Of a stretch of 64,000 nt of DNA, positions 15,771-24,295 are shown in pieces. Within the stretch, counting starts at the first letter, position 1. Each line of letters begins with the position of its first letter. Where the stretch lies: positions 248,001 to 312,000 of the forward strand of contig NZ_BOOW01000007.1 in assembly GCF_016863435.1 (NCBI RefSeq), read 5' to 3'. The position numbers and the translations under genes were made by a program. A model generated the notes under the pieces. It searched no databases. It saw nothing but the letters and a program-made list of their open reading frames with translations, and was not told the DNA's origin. This stretch comes from Sinosporangium siamense (GTDB lineage: Bacteria; Actinomycetota; Actinomycetes; Streptosporangiales; Streptosporangiaceae).

Positions 15771-16868
15771 GTGGAGTCCTTCCTGACGTCGGTTGAGAAG
15801 CTGCTGATGGTGCGATCGACCGCCGAACGGCCGGCCGAACTGCGCCGCGCCCTGGAGATCGTGCTCGAATCCGTGGGACCGGGATTCACCGTGGAGCACT
15901 TTGAATCCGGCGGTAAACCCAGCGCGCTCGTCTACGCCGCGAAATCCCGCCCCGACCGTTTCCGCGTCATTCTCAACGGCCACCTCGATGTCGTGCCCGC
16001 CCCGGCCGAACAGTTCAAACCACGCCGCATCGGGGCCCGCCTCTACGCCAGAGGCGCCCAGGACATGAAGGTCTCGGTGCTGGCACTCGCCCACGTCTTC
16101 CGGGAGTCGGCCGCCGACCTGCCCTATCCGCTCGCGCTGCAGCTCGTGACCGACGAGGAGGTTGGGGGATACAACGGCACGGCCCACCAGATCGACCAGG
16201 GTGTGGCCGGCGACTTCGTCGTCATCGGCGAGCAGAGCGGCCTGCGCATCGTGACCGACTCCAAGGGGATGGCGATCGTCGACCTGCGCGCCGAAGGCCG
16301 CAGCGCCCACAGCGCCTATCAATGGCAGGGCGACAACGCCCTCGTCAAACTCTGGCGCACGCTGGAAAACCTCACGACCGCATATCCCGTGGCCGCAGAG
16401 GAGGTGTGGCGCACCACGGTCACCCTGTCCCGCGTCACCACGCCGAACCCCGCCCGCAATCAGGTGCCGGACAGCGCCGAGGCGTGGCTCGACATCCGCT
16501 ACATTCCCGAGGACGCCGATTTCAGCGGACGCACCCCCGAGCAGATCGCCGCGCACATCGCGACCTACTGCGAACCCGGGGTCACCCCCGTGGTCCTGCG
16601 CGCCGATCCGCCGCACCATGCCGACCCGGCGAGCCCCGACGTGCGCAGCCTGCAAAGGGCGGCGCGCGGGCAGGGATATCCCGCCGACTTTCTGCGCAAG
16701 CACGGTGCGGCGGACGGCCGCTTCTACTACCAGCGCGGCATCGAGGCGGTCATCTTCGGGGTCGGCGGCGAAGGACAGCACGGCCCCGAGGAATATGTGG
16801 ACATCACGACGATCGCGCCCTACTGCCGAGCCCTGATGGACTTCCTGCGGAACCTGTCACCGCGATAG
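15771..16868 (+). CDS. M20 family metallopeptidase / deacylase
   Basis: A 365-residue cytoplasmic zinc hydrolase of the M20 (ArgE/DapE/CPG2) family. Metal and catalytic residues are in place: GHLDVVP (His71, Asp73), RGAQDMK (Asp98), TDEEVGG (Glu129-Glu130), an ADGRFY loop and GQHGPEEYV near the end. The dimerisation lid starts around GRSAHSAY. Members remove acyl groups or cleave C-terminal amino acids, and the substrate is not apparent. GTG 15771 is the inferred start with a weak GGGA upstream. The next gene converges with a gap of only 8 bases. Its link to the glycan locus is positional only. Confidence 0.88.
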   Translation: MESFLTSVEKLLMVRSTAERPAELRRALEIVLESVGPGFTVEHFESGGKPSALVYAAKSRPDRFRVILNGHLDVVPAPAEQFKPRRIGARLYARGAQDMKVSVLALAHVFRESAADLPYPLALQLVTDEEVGGYNGTAHQIDQGVAGDFVVIGEQSGLRIVTDSKGMAIVDLRAEGRSAHSAYQWQGDNALVKLWRTLENLTTAYPVAAEEVWRTTVTLSRVTTPNPARNQVPDSAEAWLDIRYIPEDADFSGRTPEQIAAHIATYCEPGVTPVVLRADPPHHADPASPDVRSLQRAARGQGYPADFLRKHGAADGRFYYQRGIEAVIFGVGGEGQHGPEEYVDITTIAPYCRALMDFLRNLSPR

Positions 16869-16876
16869 CGGGGCCG

Positions 16877-17623
16877 TCACGGAAAGACCCGCGTGGCGTC
16901 CCCGAACTTCATGGACGCGTGGGCGGCGGTCGCCGTGAAAAGCGGGCGGTGCGGCAGGCCGAGTTCGCTGAGCTCCTTGGCGACGGGGTGATTGCCGAGC
17001 CGGATGTGCGCGCCGCCGGGCCGGACCCGCAGCCCGCGCAGGGAGACCGACCAGGGCACACGCCGGGTGACGCCCTCCAGATGGGTGTAGATCGGCAGCG
17101 ACGCCACCGTCACCGGCGCCGGCACGGGAATGCCGGGGCGGGTGAGCAGGTCAAGCACAAGCCGCCCGTCTTTCCGCAAAATACAACGCTTGTACGGCGA
17201 AGCCAGCCGAAGGTTGATATCAGCGATCTCCTTGGGAAAGCCCCAGACGTCCCGGCCCGCCTCCATGGTGAACTTCTGGTCGACCGGTAGCCAGTGCACA
17301 AACGCGCCTGTGCCGTACGCTCGCAGGTCTTCGAGCCCGCCGGTGATCCGGCGCCCGCCCGCCGCCCTCGGCGCCCCGTGGGGGCGCACGGCGAAGCAGA
17401 CGCCGAACTCGCGGTAGGCGCCGAGGTCTCCGTCGGTGTAGTCGACGAACAGGAGGGTGCACAGGGCCTTGCCGGGGAACACCTCGGTGACGTCGAGCCC
17501 TGAATAGGCGATGACGGCCCGCGCCGGATCGGCCCGCACCAGATATGCGGCGCCATAGACGGACGCGGCACGAATGCGGACCGGGGTGGTGATTGTCTGT
17601 CCCTGGATGAGATGCCGTGCCAT
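16877..17623 (-). CDS. Acetoacetate decarboxylase family protein
   Basis: A 248-residue protein resembling the acetoacetate decarboxylase superfamily. The central GRDVWGFPKEIADI carries the lysine (Lys131) in the position of the Schiff-base lysine. Only one Lys is present where classical decarboxylases have two, so the activity may differ, as in the dehydratase/aldolase members of the superfamily. Flanking beta-strand segments (ALCTLLFVDYTD, REFGVCFAVRP) fit the fold. ATG 17623 is preceded by GGGGGG; an in-frame start at 17659 would add 12 residues. It is downstream of the GT4 gene on the same strand, with a gap of about 66 bases. Confidence 0.75.
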   Translation of the reverse strand: MARHLIQGQTITTPVRIRAASVYGAAYLVRADPARAVIAYSGLDVTEVFPGKALCTLLFVDYTDGDLGAYREFGVCFAVRPHGAPRAAGGRRITGGLEDLRAYGTGAFVHWLPVDQKFTMEAGRDVWGFPKEIADINLRLASPYKRCILRKDGRLVLDLLTRPGIPVPAPVTVASLPIYTHLEGVTRRVPWSVSLRGLRVRPGGAHIRLGNHPVAKELSELGLPHRPLFTATAAHASMKFGDATRVFP

Positions 17624-17689
17624 GCCCCCCAGTACATCAAGCATCGGCCACCACGTCATCGCGGCTCCCGCCGCCGGGAGCGGCGGAAG

Positions 17690-18781
17690 TTACGCAGTGA
17701 TGATGCGAGGATGGGTTTTCCTTTGGCCGGTGGCCCATCGGGTGAGGAGCTGGACAAGTCCGGGTTCGTGATCGGTCCACTGGTGGTGGAGCAGGGCTTC
17801 GGCGTGCCCGGCGGCCCCCATGGCGGTCCGGCGCTCCTCGTCCTCCCGCAGCCGGAGGAGGGCACGCACAACCGCGTCCACATCGCCGAACGGCACGACG
17901 ACCCCGCATCCCGACCTTTCCACCACGGCGGCGGACGCGGGCAGCGGAGTGGTGACAACGGGGATGCCGGCCGCCATGTATTCGATGACATGGGTGGGCA
18001 GGGACCGCCGTACCGGCTGGATGTCCTGGGTGAGCGACAGTCCGGCGAGTGAACCGCGGGCCATGCGCAGGGCGTGGGGATTGGCCACGTAGCCATACCA
18101 GTCGAGCACACCTTCGCGCTGCGCGTCGCGCAACAGGGGCCGTACGCCTGGGTCGGCCGGGCCGATCAGGTCGAGCCGGAGGCCGACAGGGGTGAGCCTG
18201 CGGCCGAGTTCGATGAGCTGCACCGCGCCGCGTTCGAGGGACAACCTGCCGATATGCACGACACGCCGGGACTGCGGCGGAGGTGGCGGCGCGGCCGGCA
18301 CCGCCACCGCGTTGGGGACCAGCGGATGAGGCAGGGAGAACCGGTCCTGGCAGGCGGGCTCGGCGAGGATCAGGTGCAGGCGCTGCTCGGCGCGTGTCGC
18401 CGTCCAGCGGTCGAGCCACGTGGGCGCGGGGTTCTCATGCACGTCCCACACGGCCGGCCGGCGCAGCCGGGGCAGACTGCGTAGCAGGTCGGCGTCGTGC
18501 GCGATGATCAGGTCGGCGTCGGCGGCGGCGCGCTTCATCGCGCTGCGGGCGTTGCGCAACGCCCGGCCGCGACGGGAGCCCTCCGCCCTCGGCACGTCCA
18601 CCGCCCGGATGGGCGGCGGCGGGGTGACGTTGCAGTGTGTGAACGGCGCGACATACGTCACCTCGTGCCCGGCGTCGAGAAGAGCCCGGATCTGCCTGTG
18701 CATGATCCGGGTGTCCTCCGGGTGGTGAATGAGCGTACCGATACAAAACCGCACATCGTCGAGACTGCGTCGCCTCCGCAA
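17690..18781 (-). CDS. Glycosyltransferase family 4
   Basis: A GT-B enzyme of up to 363 residues. The N-terminal domain opens CIGTLIHHPEDTRI and contains HEVTYVAPF and DLIIAHDADLL. The C-terminal donor domain has VVHIGRLSLERG, then PTHVIEYMAAGIPVVTTPL with the conserved glutamate of retaining GT4 enzymes. It likely adds a sugar to a lipid-linked acceptor at the cytoplasmic face. The start is uncertain. TTG 18781 gives the longest form; GTG 18754 (at VRFCIG) fits the family better but has GGAGG too far upstream at 18 bases. It is followed by the acetoacetate decarboxylase-like gene. Confidence 0.85.
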   Translation of the reverse strand: MRRRRSLDDVRFCIGTLIHHPEDTRIMHRQIRALLDAGHEVTYVAPFTHCNVTPPPPIRAVDVPRAEGSRRGRALRNARSAMKRAAADADLIIAHDADLLRSLPRLRRPAVWDVHENPAPTWLDRWTATRAEQRLHLILAEPACQDRFSLPHPLVPNAVAVPAAPPPPPQSRRVVHIGRLSLERGAVQLIELGRRLTPVGLRLDLIGPADPGVRPLLRDAQREGVLDWYGYVANPHALRMARGSLAGLSLTQDIQPVRRSLPTHVIEYMAAGIPVVTTPLPASAAVVERSGCGVVVPFGDVDAVVRALLRLREDEERRTAMGAAGHAEALLHHQWTDHEPGLVQLLTRWATGQRKTHPRIITA

Positions 18782-18909
18782 CCACTTCGGATGTCAGGCA
18801 TTAACAAGTGGTGAAGCCACGTCGAACTCCTCATGCCGGCGCGTGCGGAAACCTGCTCGCGCACCTGCGGTTTCGCGAGCGGATTCGCACCCGCCGGAGG
18901 CTGCCGTCC

Positions 18910-21630
18910 TTAGCGCGAGGGCCGCCGGTAGAGCCAGACGAGGCGGGGTTCGAGCAGCCACTTGAACAGCGTGCGGGTCTGCGGCAGGCACAGGATGATC
19001 GTGAGCAGCAGCGAGCAGGTGGTGATCGCCACGACACCGAGAGGCCCGTGCAGCCACGGCAGGTCGAGCAGGCCCGTCTCCTTGCCGATCATCACCGGCA
19101 CACCGTGCAGGAGATAGGCATAGAGCGTGCGTGTGCCGAGGTCGGTGTACCACGTCTCACCGCGCGGGGACAGCGCCAGCACCGCGAACGACAGGGCCAT
19201 CGAGGCGATCAGCATGGCCGCGCGCAGGCCCATCCCGAGCAACCAGGTGAGGCCGAGATCCTCGAAGCCGTACTTGAAGTACATCGGCTTGACGGACATA
19301 TGGGGAGCGACGAGAATCGCGACCCCCGCGCCGCCGACCAGCGTCACACCGGCGAGGATCTTGACCCAGCCCCGGTTGAGCAGCTCGAAGTGCTTCGGCT
19401 GAAGCATGAGACCGAGCACGAAGAACGGCAGAAGCCCGAAGAAGCGGTCCATGCTGAAATCGCCGGAGATGGCGGAGAAACCCGCCAGCATATAGATCAC
19501 GACCGAGACCAGGAACGGATGCCGCATCCGCTTCCACACCGGTGTCGAGAGCCGCCATAGGAGCAGGGCGAGGAGATACCAGTTGAGCCAGGCCGGATCC
19601 ATGATGGTCAGGCTCCACTTCTGGCCCGTGGCGAAACGCAACAGGGCATAACCGACTTCCACGATCACGTAGGGGATCAGGAAGGTGTCGACCAGCTTGT
19701 TGGTCTTCGCGTTTGAGTTCCAGAAGTTTCTGCTCAGATAACCACTGATCATGACGAACAGCGGCATGTGAAAGGCGAAAATAAAAATGTAGGCGGATTT
19801 CCCGGAATGCGCGTCCAGCGTCGGCACCAGCGCATGCCCGGCCACCACAAGGGCGATCAGGATGAACTTGACGTTGTCGAGATATGGCTCGCGCTTGCGC
19901 GGCGCACGCGCCGGAGCGGGGGCGGCGGTGGCCGTGCGGGTCCGCGTCCGCGTGTCGGTGACCGCCGCCAGCACCGCACCACCCCGGGGCGGGATGCCCG
20001 CACGGGCGGCCTCGTCGAAGTCCGCCGAATGAGTGCGATCCGGGCGGGGCAGGTCGGTGCGGGTCTGCGCGGTCGCCGTGGCCCGGCCGGCCGCGTGGGG
20101 ATTGGTCTGCTGCGGGCCCGTGGAGTAGAGATCCGCGCCGTGGGGATTTGTCGCGTGGTAGTCGGTGGGGCGCGGCCGGGGAAGGCTCGGCGGGTCGTTC
20201 TCCGCCGCCTGGTCCCCGGGGCCCGGATAGGGCGGGTGTGCACCACTCGCGTGCGCCGGCGAGGTGCCGTCGTGCTGCTGGGGCACCTTGTCCCAGTAGG
20301 ACCCGCCGGTGGAGGGCGGCAACTCCTGCTCCCAGGTCGCCGGGCGATAGTCCGCGGGCCTGGTGTAGGGGCGGTCGTACGGCGAAGCCGGCGGGGACGA
20401 CAACACGTCGTCGGCGTGGCCTGGCGTCTTCGCCCAGTAGGTGCCGCCGGTCGTCGACACCGGGTCACCCAGGATGTCGGCCCCGCCCGTGCCGGTCGTG
20501 CCGGTCGTGCCTGCCGCGTGCGTGTCGGCGGGGAGGGAGTAGGCGCCGGAGGGGAAGCCACCGGGCGTGGCAGCGCTCTGGGGGGAGGCGCTGTGGGAAG
20601 AGGCGCTGTGGGAAGAGGCGCTGTAAGGGGAAGCGTTGTGCGGGGAGTCGCCGGCGCCGGGTGTGGAACCGCCGCGGGGGAAGCCACCGGACGTGGAGGT
20701 GCCCTGGGCGGGAACACCGGGGGTGGAGCCGTAGGGTGCGGCGCTGGGGGATTGCGGTGTGGAGGTGGGGGCGCTCGGATCATATGCCGGGTTGTACGCG
20801 GGATAGCCCCATGCGGTGACCTCGCCGGCGTCTTCGTCGTCCGACAAGAGCGATCCGGTGCCCGATCCCTGCCCGCCAGAGCCCTGTCCCCCGGGGGTCC
20901 TGCCGGGCTGCGTGCCGTATCCGTCGGCGGCGGGCTGCGAACCGTATTCGCTGCCGCTGAAGCGCGAATCGTGACCGGCCTGGGGCTGCGGGCCGGCGTG
21001 AGGGGAGGCCGCGCTCGGACGGTCGGCTCCCGGCCATGAGCTGTGTGTCTCGCCGGTGGCCCCCGGCCATGAACCGTATGTCTCGCCGGCCGTCTGGGGA
21101 GGTGTCGGCTTCGGCCATGAGCCGCGTGTCTCGCCGGCCGTCTGGGGAGGCACCGCTCCCGGCCATGAACCGCCGGACGGGGAGGACGTCTGGCCCGGCC
21201 GGTGGTCCGCGCCCGGCCACGAGCTGTGCCCGCCACCGGCCTGGTGGGAGGTCTCGCCTCGCCCTCGCACGTCGCCCTGCCAGGTGACGTGTGCTTCCCC
21301 GGCGGGCCCGGCGGGGCTCTGGCCCGGCCATGAGCGGTTGGCCTGCCATGTCTGGTCGGAGTGCGTCTCGTCGGAGTGCCACGCCTCGCCCGGCTGCCGG
21401 GGGCCCTGCCCGTGGCGGCCGTCGTCTCCGTGCCGCGCGGGCTCGCCCTGCCAGGTCGGCTCGTCCTGCCAGGTCGGGGTCACGGGGCGGTGACCTGGCA
21501 GCTCCGGCCAGCCGTCCCCTTGCCCGGGGACGGGGTTTTCCTGGGCGGGTGGGGAGGGAGCTGGATCGCCTCCGCCCGCGGAGTCGTCGCGTGGAACCGG
21601 CACGTTGAACGGGGAATGGGTGTCACTCAC
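18910..21630 (-). CDS. Acyltransferase 3 family protein with ~570-residue disordered N-terminus
   Basis: A 906-residue protein. The C-terminal third, about residues 575-895, is an acyltransferase 3 domain: YLDNVKFILIALVVAGHAL, MPLFVMISGYLSRN, and about ten membrane helices, close to fucose 4-O-acetylase-like proteins. The first 570 residues are low-complexity, rich in Pro, Gly, Ser, Thr and Trp. They include 16-residue repeats around GSWPGAVPPQTAGET and a 5-residue repeat ASSHS. Codon positions stay high-GC and the frame is unbroken, so the region looks translated. The GTG start at 21630 lacks an obvious ribosome site, so the true start could be internal. It should acylate surface sugars; the tail is cytoplasmic by topology and its role is unknown. 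Confidence 0.83.
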   Translation of the reverse strand: MSDTHSPFNVPVPRDDSAGGGDPAPSPPAQENPVPGQGDGWPELPGHRPVTPTWQDEPTWQGEPARHGDDGRHGQGPRQPGEAWHSDETHSDQTWQANRSWPGQSPAGPAGEAHVTWQGDVRGRGETSHQAGGGHSSWPGADHRPGQTSSPSGGSWPGAVPPQTAGETRGSWPKPTPPQTAGETYGSWPGATGETHSSWPGADRPSAASPHAGPQPQAGHDSRFSGSEYGSQPAADGYGTQPGRTPGGQGSGGQGSGTGSLLSDDEDAGEVTAWGYPAYNPAYDPSAPTSTPQSPSAAPYGSTPGVPAQGTSTSGGFPRGGSTPGAGDSPHNASPYSASSHSASSHSASPQSAATPGGFPSGAYSLPADTHAAGTTGTTGTGGADILGDPVSTTGGTYWAKTPGHADDVLSSPPASPYDRPYTRPADYRPATWEQELPPSTGGSYWDKVPQQHDGTSPAHASGAHPPYPGPGDQAAENDPPSLPRPRPTDYHATNPHGADLYSTGPQQTNPHAAGRATATAQTRTDLPRPDRTHSADFDEAARAGIPPRGGAVLAAVTDTRTRTRTATAAPAPARAPRKREPYLDNVKFILIALVVAGHALVPTLDAHSGKSAYIFIFAFHMPLFVMISGYLSRNFWNSNAKTNKLVDTFLIPYVIVEVGYALLRFATGQKWSLTIMDPAWLNWYLLALLLWRLSTPVWKRMRHPFLVSVVIYMLAGFSAISGDFSMDRFFGLLPFFVLGLMLQPKHFELLNRGWVKILAGVTLVGGAGVAILVAPHMSVKPMYFKYGFEDLGLTWLLGMGLRAAMLIASMALSFAVLALSPRGETWYTDLGTRTLYAYLLHGVPVMIGKETGLLDLPWLHGPLGVVAITTCSLLLTIILCLPQTRTLFKWLLEPRLVWLYRRPSR
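20581..20640 (-). repeat. 15-base in-frame tandem repeat inside acyltransferase gene
   Basis: Four consecutive 15-base units (20581, 20596, 20611, 20626) close to GGAAGAGGCGCTGTG encode repeated Ser-Ala-Ser-Ser-His in the disordered tail. The central two differ at one base. Confidence 0.85.
21064..21159 (-). repeat. 48-base in-frame tandem repeat encoding Trp-containing motif
   Basis: Two adjacent 48-base units (21064-21111 and 21112-21159) plus partial copies on both sides encode a 16-residue repeat with the core PPQTAGET-GSWP. They lie in the disordered N-terminal part of the acyltransferase. Confidence 0.8.
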
Positions 21631-21989
21631 GGGAGGAACGCTCAGCTATCTGTTCGACGGACGGGAAGACAGGTCGCGCCTGGATGGTGCGTGCGCTGCC
21701 GTGAATCGGAGTGCGACCGGCGAGCCCCGTGCCGCCGACCCGTCAAGATTAACGGCCCTCACGATCGATGTCGCGTCAGAGACACAGGAACACGAAGTTA
21801 CATGGCTAATGTCGGGTTCCCCCGTGGCACGGGGTTAAACGACATGGAGAGCTCGCCGGGGACCTCATGGGCAACGGTTGGTCTGGGCATCGACGGCGTT
21901 CCCATTGAGGTTGTGGAAAGTGGTGAGGCCGGCATGGCCGGGCCCGCCCACGGATGTGGGGGGCCGGCCTGGAGGGTCTGCCGCGGGCC
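21631..21989. other. Intergenic region with degenerate copy of the LCP gene 3' end
   Basis: The 359 bases between two minus-strand genes hold no intact gene. Bases 21863-21910 match 21988-22035, the end of the LCP gene including its stop codon, at 39 of 48 positions by hand. An inverted repeat CCCCGTG-G-CACGGGG lies at 21820-21834 and might act in termination. Confidence 0.65.
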
Positions 21990-24077
21990 TCATTGGCAAG
22001 GGTTCGTCTTGGCGTCGACGACGTCTCCCTTGAGGGCGTCGGGGATGGTGGAGGCGGGCTTCACACCCGTCCAGTCGGCACCGATGACGAGTTGCACGAT
22101 GGGGCTTCCCCGCTTGACCGACTCGCCGGGCGGTGTGGTCGGCGTGGTGGTCGTCTCCGGCGTGAAGGGCGCCAGGTTCGTGCCGGCGACCTTGCCCGCC
22201 GCAGGGGAGAGCTTGGCGTTCTTGTAGAGGAGCACCTTCGAGGCCAGCGGGGCGGCGTAGTCCGGGCCCTCGGTGGCGCGCTGCGCGTAGAGCACCTTCG
22301 TCTTGGAGACGGCGGTGCCGTTCTCCAAGGGCGCGTTGCCCACCTGGGTGACGACGAAGCCGTGCTGGGTGAGCATGTTGGCGACCTCTGTGGCCTTGCC
22401 TGCCACGTTGGTGCCGTTGAGCACTTGCACCCGGATCTGCGAGGGCTTGATCGCCGGCTTGGCCGGGGTCGCCGACTGGGTTGACGGCTTGGGGGTGGGG
22501 GCGGTCACCTGTGTGTCGGTGCGGATCGCGGTGAAGAGCTGCTCGGCCTGGGGCTGCTTCCACTGCACGCGGTTCGTGTCGTTCACGTAGGGCTCCCACG
22601 GCACGGTGATCGCCTTCAGGCCGGTGGCGGTCAGTGCCTGGGCGCTTCCCGCGAGCTCGGCGAGGCGTGGCACGCTGAGCTTGTCGTCCATCTCGACGGT
22701 CTTCGTCGCGGCGCGCAGGAAGTCAAGCAGCCGGCCGGGGTTGGTCAGCAGGTCGGCGCTTGTCGCCTGCTTCACCACCTGGGTGAGGAAGAGCTGCTGG
22801 CGCTTGATGCGGTCGGTGTCGCTGCCGTTGCCGAGGCCCTTGCGCATGCGCACATATGCCAGGGCCTGCTCGCCCTTGACAGTGTGCTTCCCCTTGGGCA
22901 TGACGAACTTGGCTTCCTTGTCGTTCACGTCCTTCGGGAGGCAGATCGGGATGCCGCCGAGCGCGTCGATGATGCCCTTGAACCCGGCGAAGTCCACCTT
23001 CACGTAGTGGTCGATCCGGATCTGGGTGAGCTTCTCGAGCGTGTCGATGGTGCAGACGATGCCGCCGTCGTTGAAGGCGGAGTTGATCTGACGCAGACCG
23101 GCGGGGACCACATGCTTGGTCTTGGGGTGCGTGCAGGCCGGGATCTGCACCATCGAGTCGCGGGGGAAGCTCACGAGGGTGGCCTTGTCCCGGTCGGGTG
23201 ACAGGTGGAGCAGGATGATGGTGTCGGTGCGCTCGCCGTCGGCCTCGGTCGTCGTCGGGCCGTATTTCTTGTTGCCCACCCCGGCACGGGTGTCCGAGCC
23301 GACGAGGAGCACATTGAGCGCGCCGGTCTCCGGCGGGCGGTTCTTGAGCTCGTCCTCGAAGTTCTTGCGGGAGATGTTGCCTTCGAGGTCGAGGTAGATC
23401 GTGTAGGCGGCGAGCGTCGCGGCCACCACCACCACGGTCACGACGATGCTGACCCAGGCCATGACACGCATGCGTTTGCCGCCGGAGCCGCCCTTGTCGT
23501 GGGACCTGCCCGGCGGGGAGTGCGGTGGTCCCCCCGGAGGCGAACCGGGGACGGCGGCCGGCCGGTCGTCTTGTGCCGGGCCCGCGTGACGGGTGCCCCT
23601 GCGACCGCCGCTCCTCGGCGGAGCCGGGGCCTGGTGGGCACCCCCGGCCGGGGTGGCGGCTCTCCGCCCGCCGCTCCTCGGGGCCGCCCCGGCCCTGGCC
23701 GGCTCTCCGCGCGCTCCGCCGGGCCATCCGCCTTCGTCAGCGGGACCTGCGCCGTTGCCGGCGGCACGGCCGCGACCTGCACTCCTCCGGCCGAATCCGT
23801 CGCCGTCGAATCCGCCGCTGCCGAATCCGTCGCTGTCGAATCCGCCGCCGTATCCACCGTTGCCGTAGCCGTCGCCGCCGTGGCCGGGGAAAGCTCCCGC
23901 GTCGTCGTCACGGGGTGGTGCGGCGCGGCGGCCCCGGGAGGGAGCACCGGTGCCGGGCTGCCCCGCATCGCGAGGTGGCACGCCCCTGCGACCAGGGCTT
24001 CCGTTGCCTTCTCCGCTGTATCCGGGCTCCCCGGTCGACCGGGGATTGTTCAGGGCTGCGCGCCGACGCTCGCTCAT
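21990..24077 (-). CDS. LCP family cell-wall ligase with LytR_C domain, long N-terminus
   Basis: A second LCP ligase, 695 residues. The cytoplasmic N-terminal ~200 residues are Gly/Pro/Arg-rich and include a GFDSDGFGSGGFDGDGF run. One transmembrane helix follows (about 205-227, VSIVVTVVVVAATLAAY). The LCP domain reads LNVLLVGSDTR, RTDTIILLHL, SFPRDSMV, NSAFNDGG, DHYVKVDF and RIKRQQLF, so the key arginines are present. A LytR_C domain starts near RVQVLNGTNVAGK. It should transfer a glycopolymer to peptidoglycan; having two LCP genes in one locus suggests two polymers or partial redundancy. ATG 24077 follows a G-rich tract. A degenerate copy of the gene's 3' end lies about 125 bases downstream. 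Confidence 0.93.
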   Translation of the reverse strand: MSERRRAALNNPRSTGEPGYSGEGNGSPGRRGVPPRDAGQPGTGAPSRGRRAAPPRDDDAGAFPGHGGDGYGNGGYGGGFDSDGFGSGGFDGDGFGRRSAGRGRAAGNGAGPADEGGWPGGARGEPARAGAAPRSGGRRAATPAGGAHQAPAPPRSGGRRGTRHAGPAQDDRPAAVPGSPPGGPPHSPPGRSHDKGGSGGKRMRVMAWVSIVVTVVVVAATLAAYTIYLDLEGNISRKNFEDELKNRPPETGALNVLLVGSDTRAGVGNKKYGPTTTEADGERTDTIILLHLSPDRDKATLVSFPRDSMVQIPACTHPKTKHVVPAGLRQINSAFNDGGIVCTIDTLEKLTQIRIDHYVKVDFAGFKGIIDALGGIPICLPKDVNDKEAKFVMPKGKHTVKGEQALAYVRMRKGLGNGSDTDRIKRQQLFLTQVVKQATSADLLTNPGRLLDFLRAATKTVEMDDKLSVPRLAELAGSAQALTATGLKAITVPWEPYVNDTNRVQWKQPQAEQLFTAIRTDTQVTAPTPKPSTQSATPAKPAIKPSQIRVQVLNGTNVAGKATEVANMLTQHGFVVTQVGNAPLENGTAVSKTKVLYAQRATEGPDYAAPLASKVLLYKNAKLSPAAGKVAGTNLAPFTPETTTTPTTPPGESVKRGSPIVQLVIGADWTGVKPASTIPDALKGDVVDAKTNPCQ

Positions 24078-24295
24078 CCCCACCCCCCGCCTATGGTCGG
24101 CGAACCCACCTGGGCACGTGCGCCACATGCGAGTTCGATCGTTCGGTCGTCGCGCCAGAAGACTAGGTCACCGACCTGTGAGCCGGTGCCAGGATCGGCC
24201 GATTCACGCCTTGACCACCTTGACTCCCAGCCCAGGTGATCCGGTGCCTCAGCATACAGAACCGGACATATTGAGGAATGTTGGTTAATCTCTTT

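Noticed and set aside
19857-21236. 459-codon minus frame in the low-complexity part of the acyltransferase
   Set aside because: Pro/Thr/Arg-rich alternate frame of the same repeats; the acyltransferase frame continues into a recognisable domain and this one does not.
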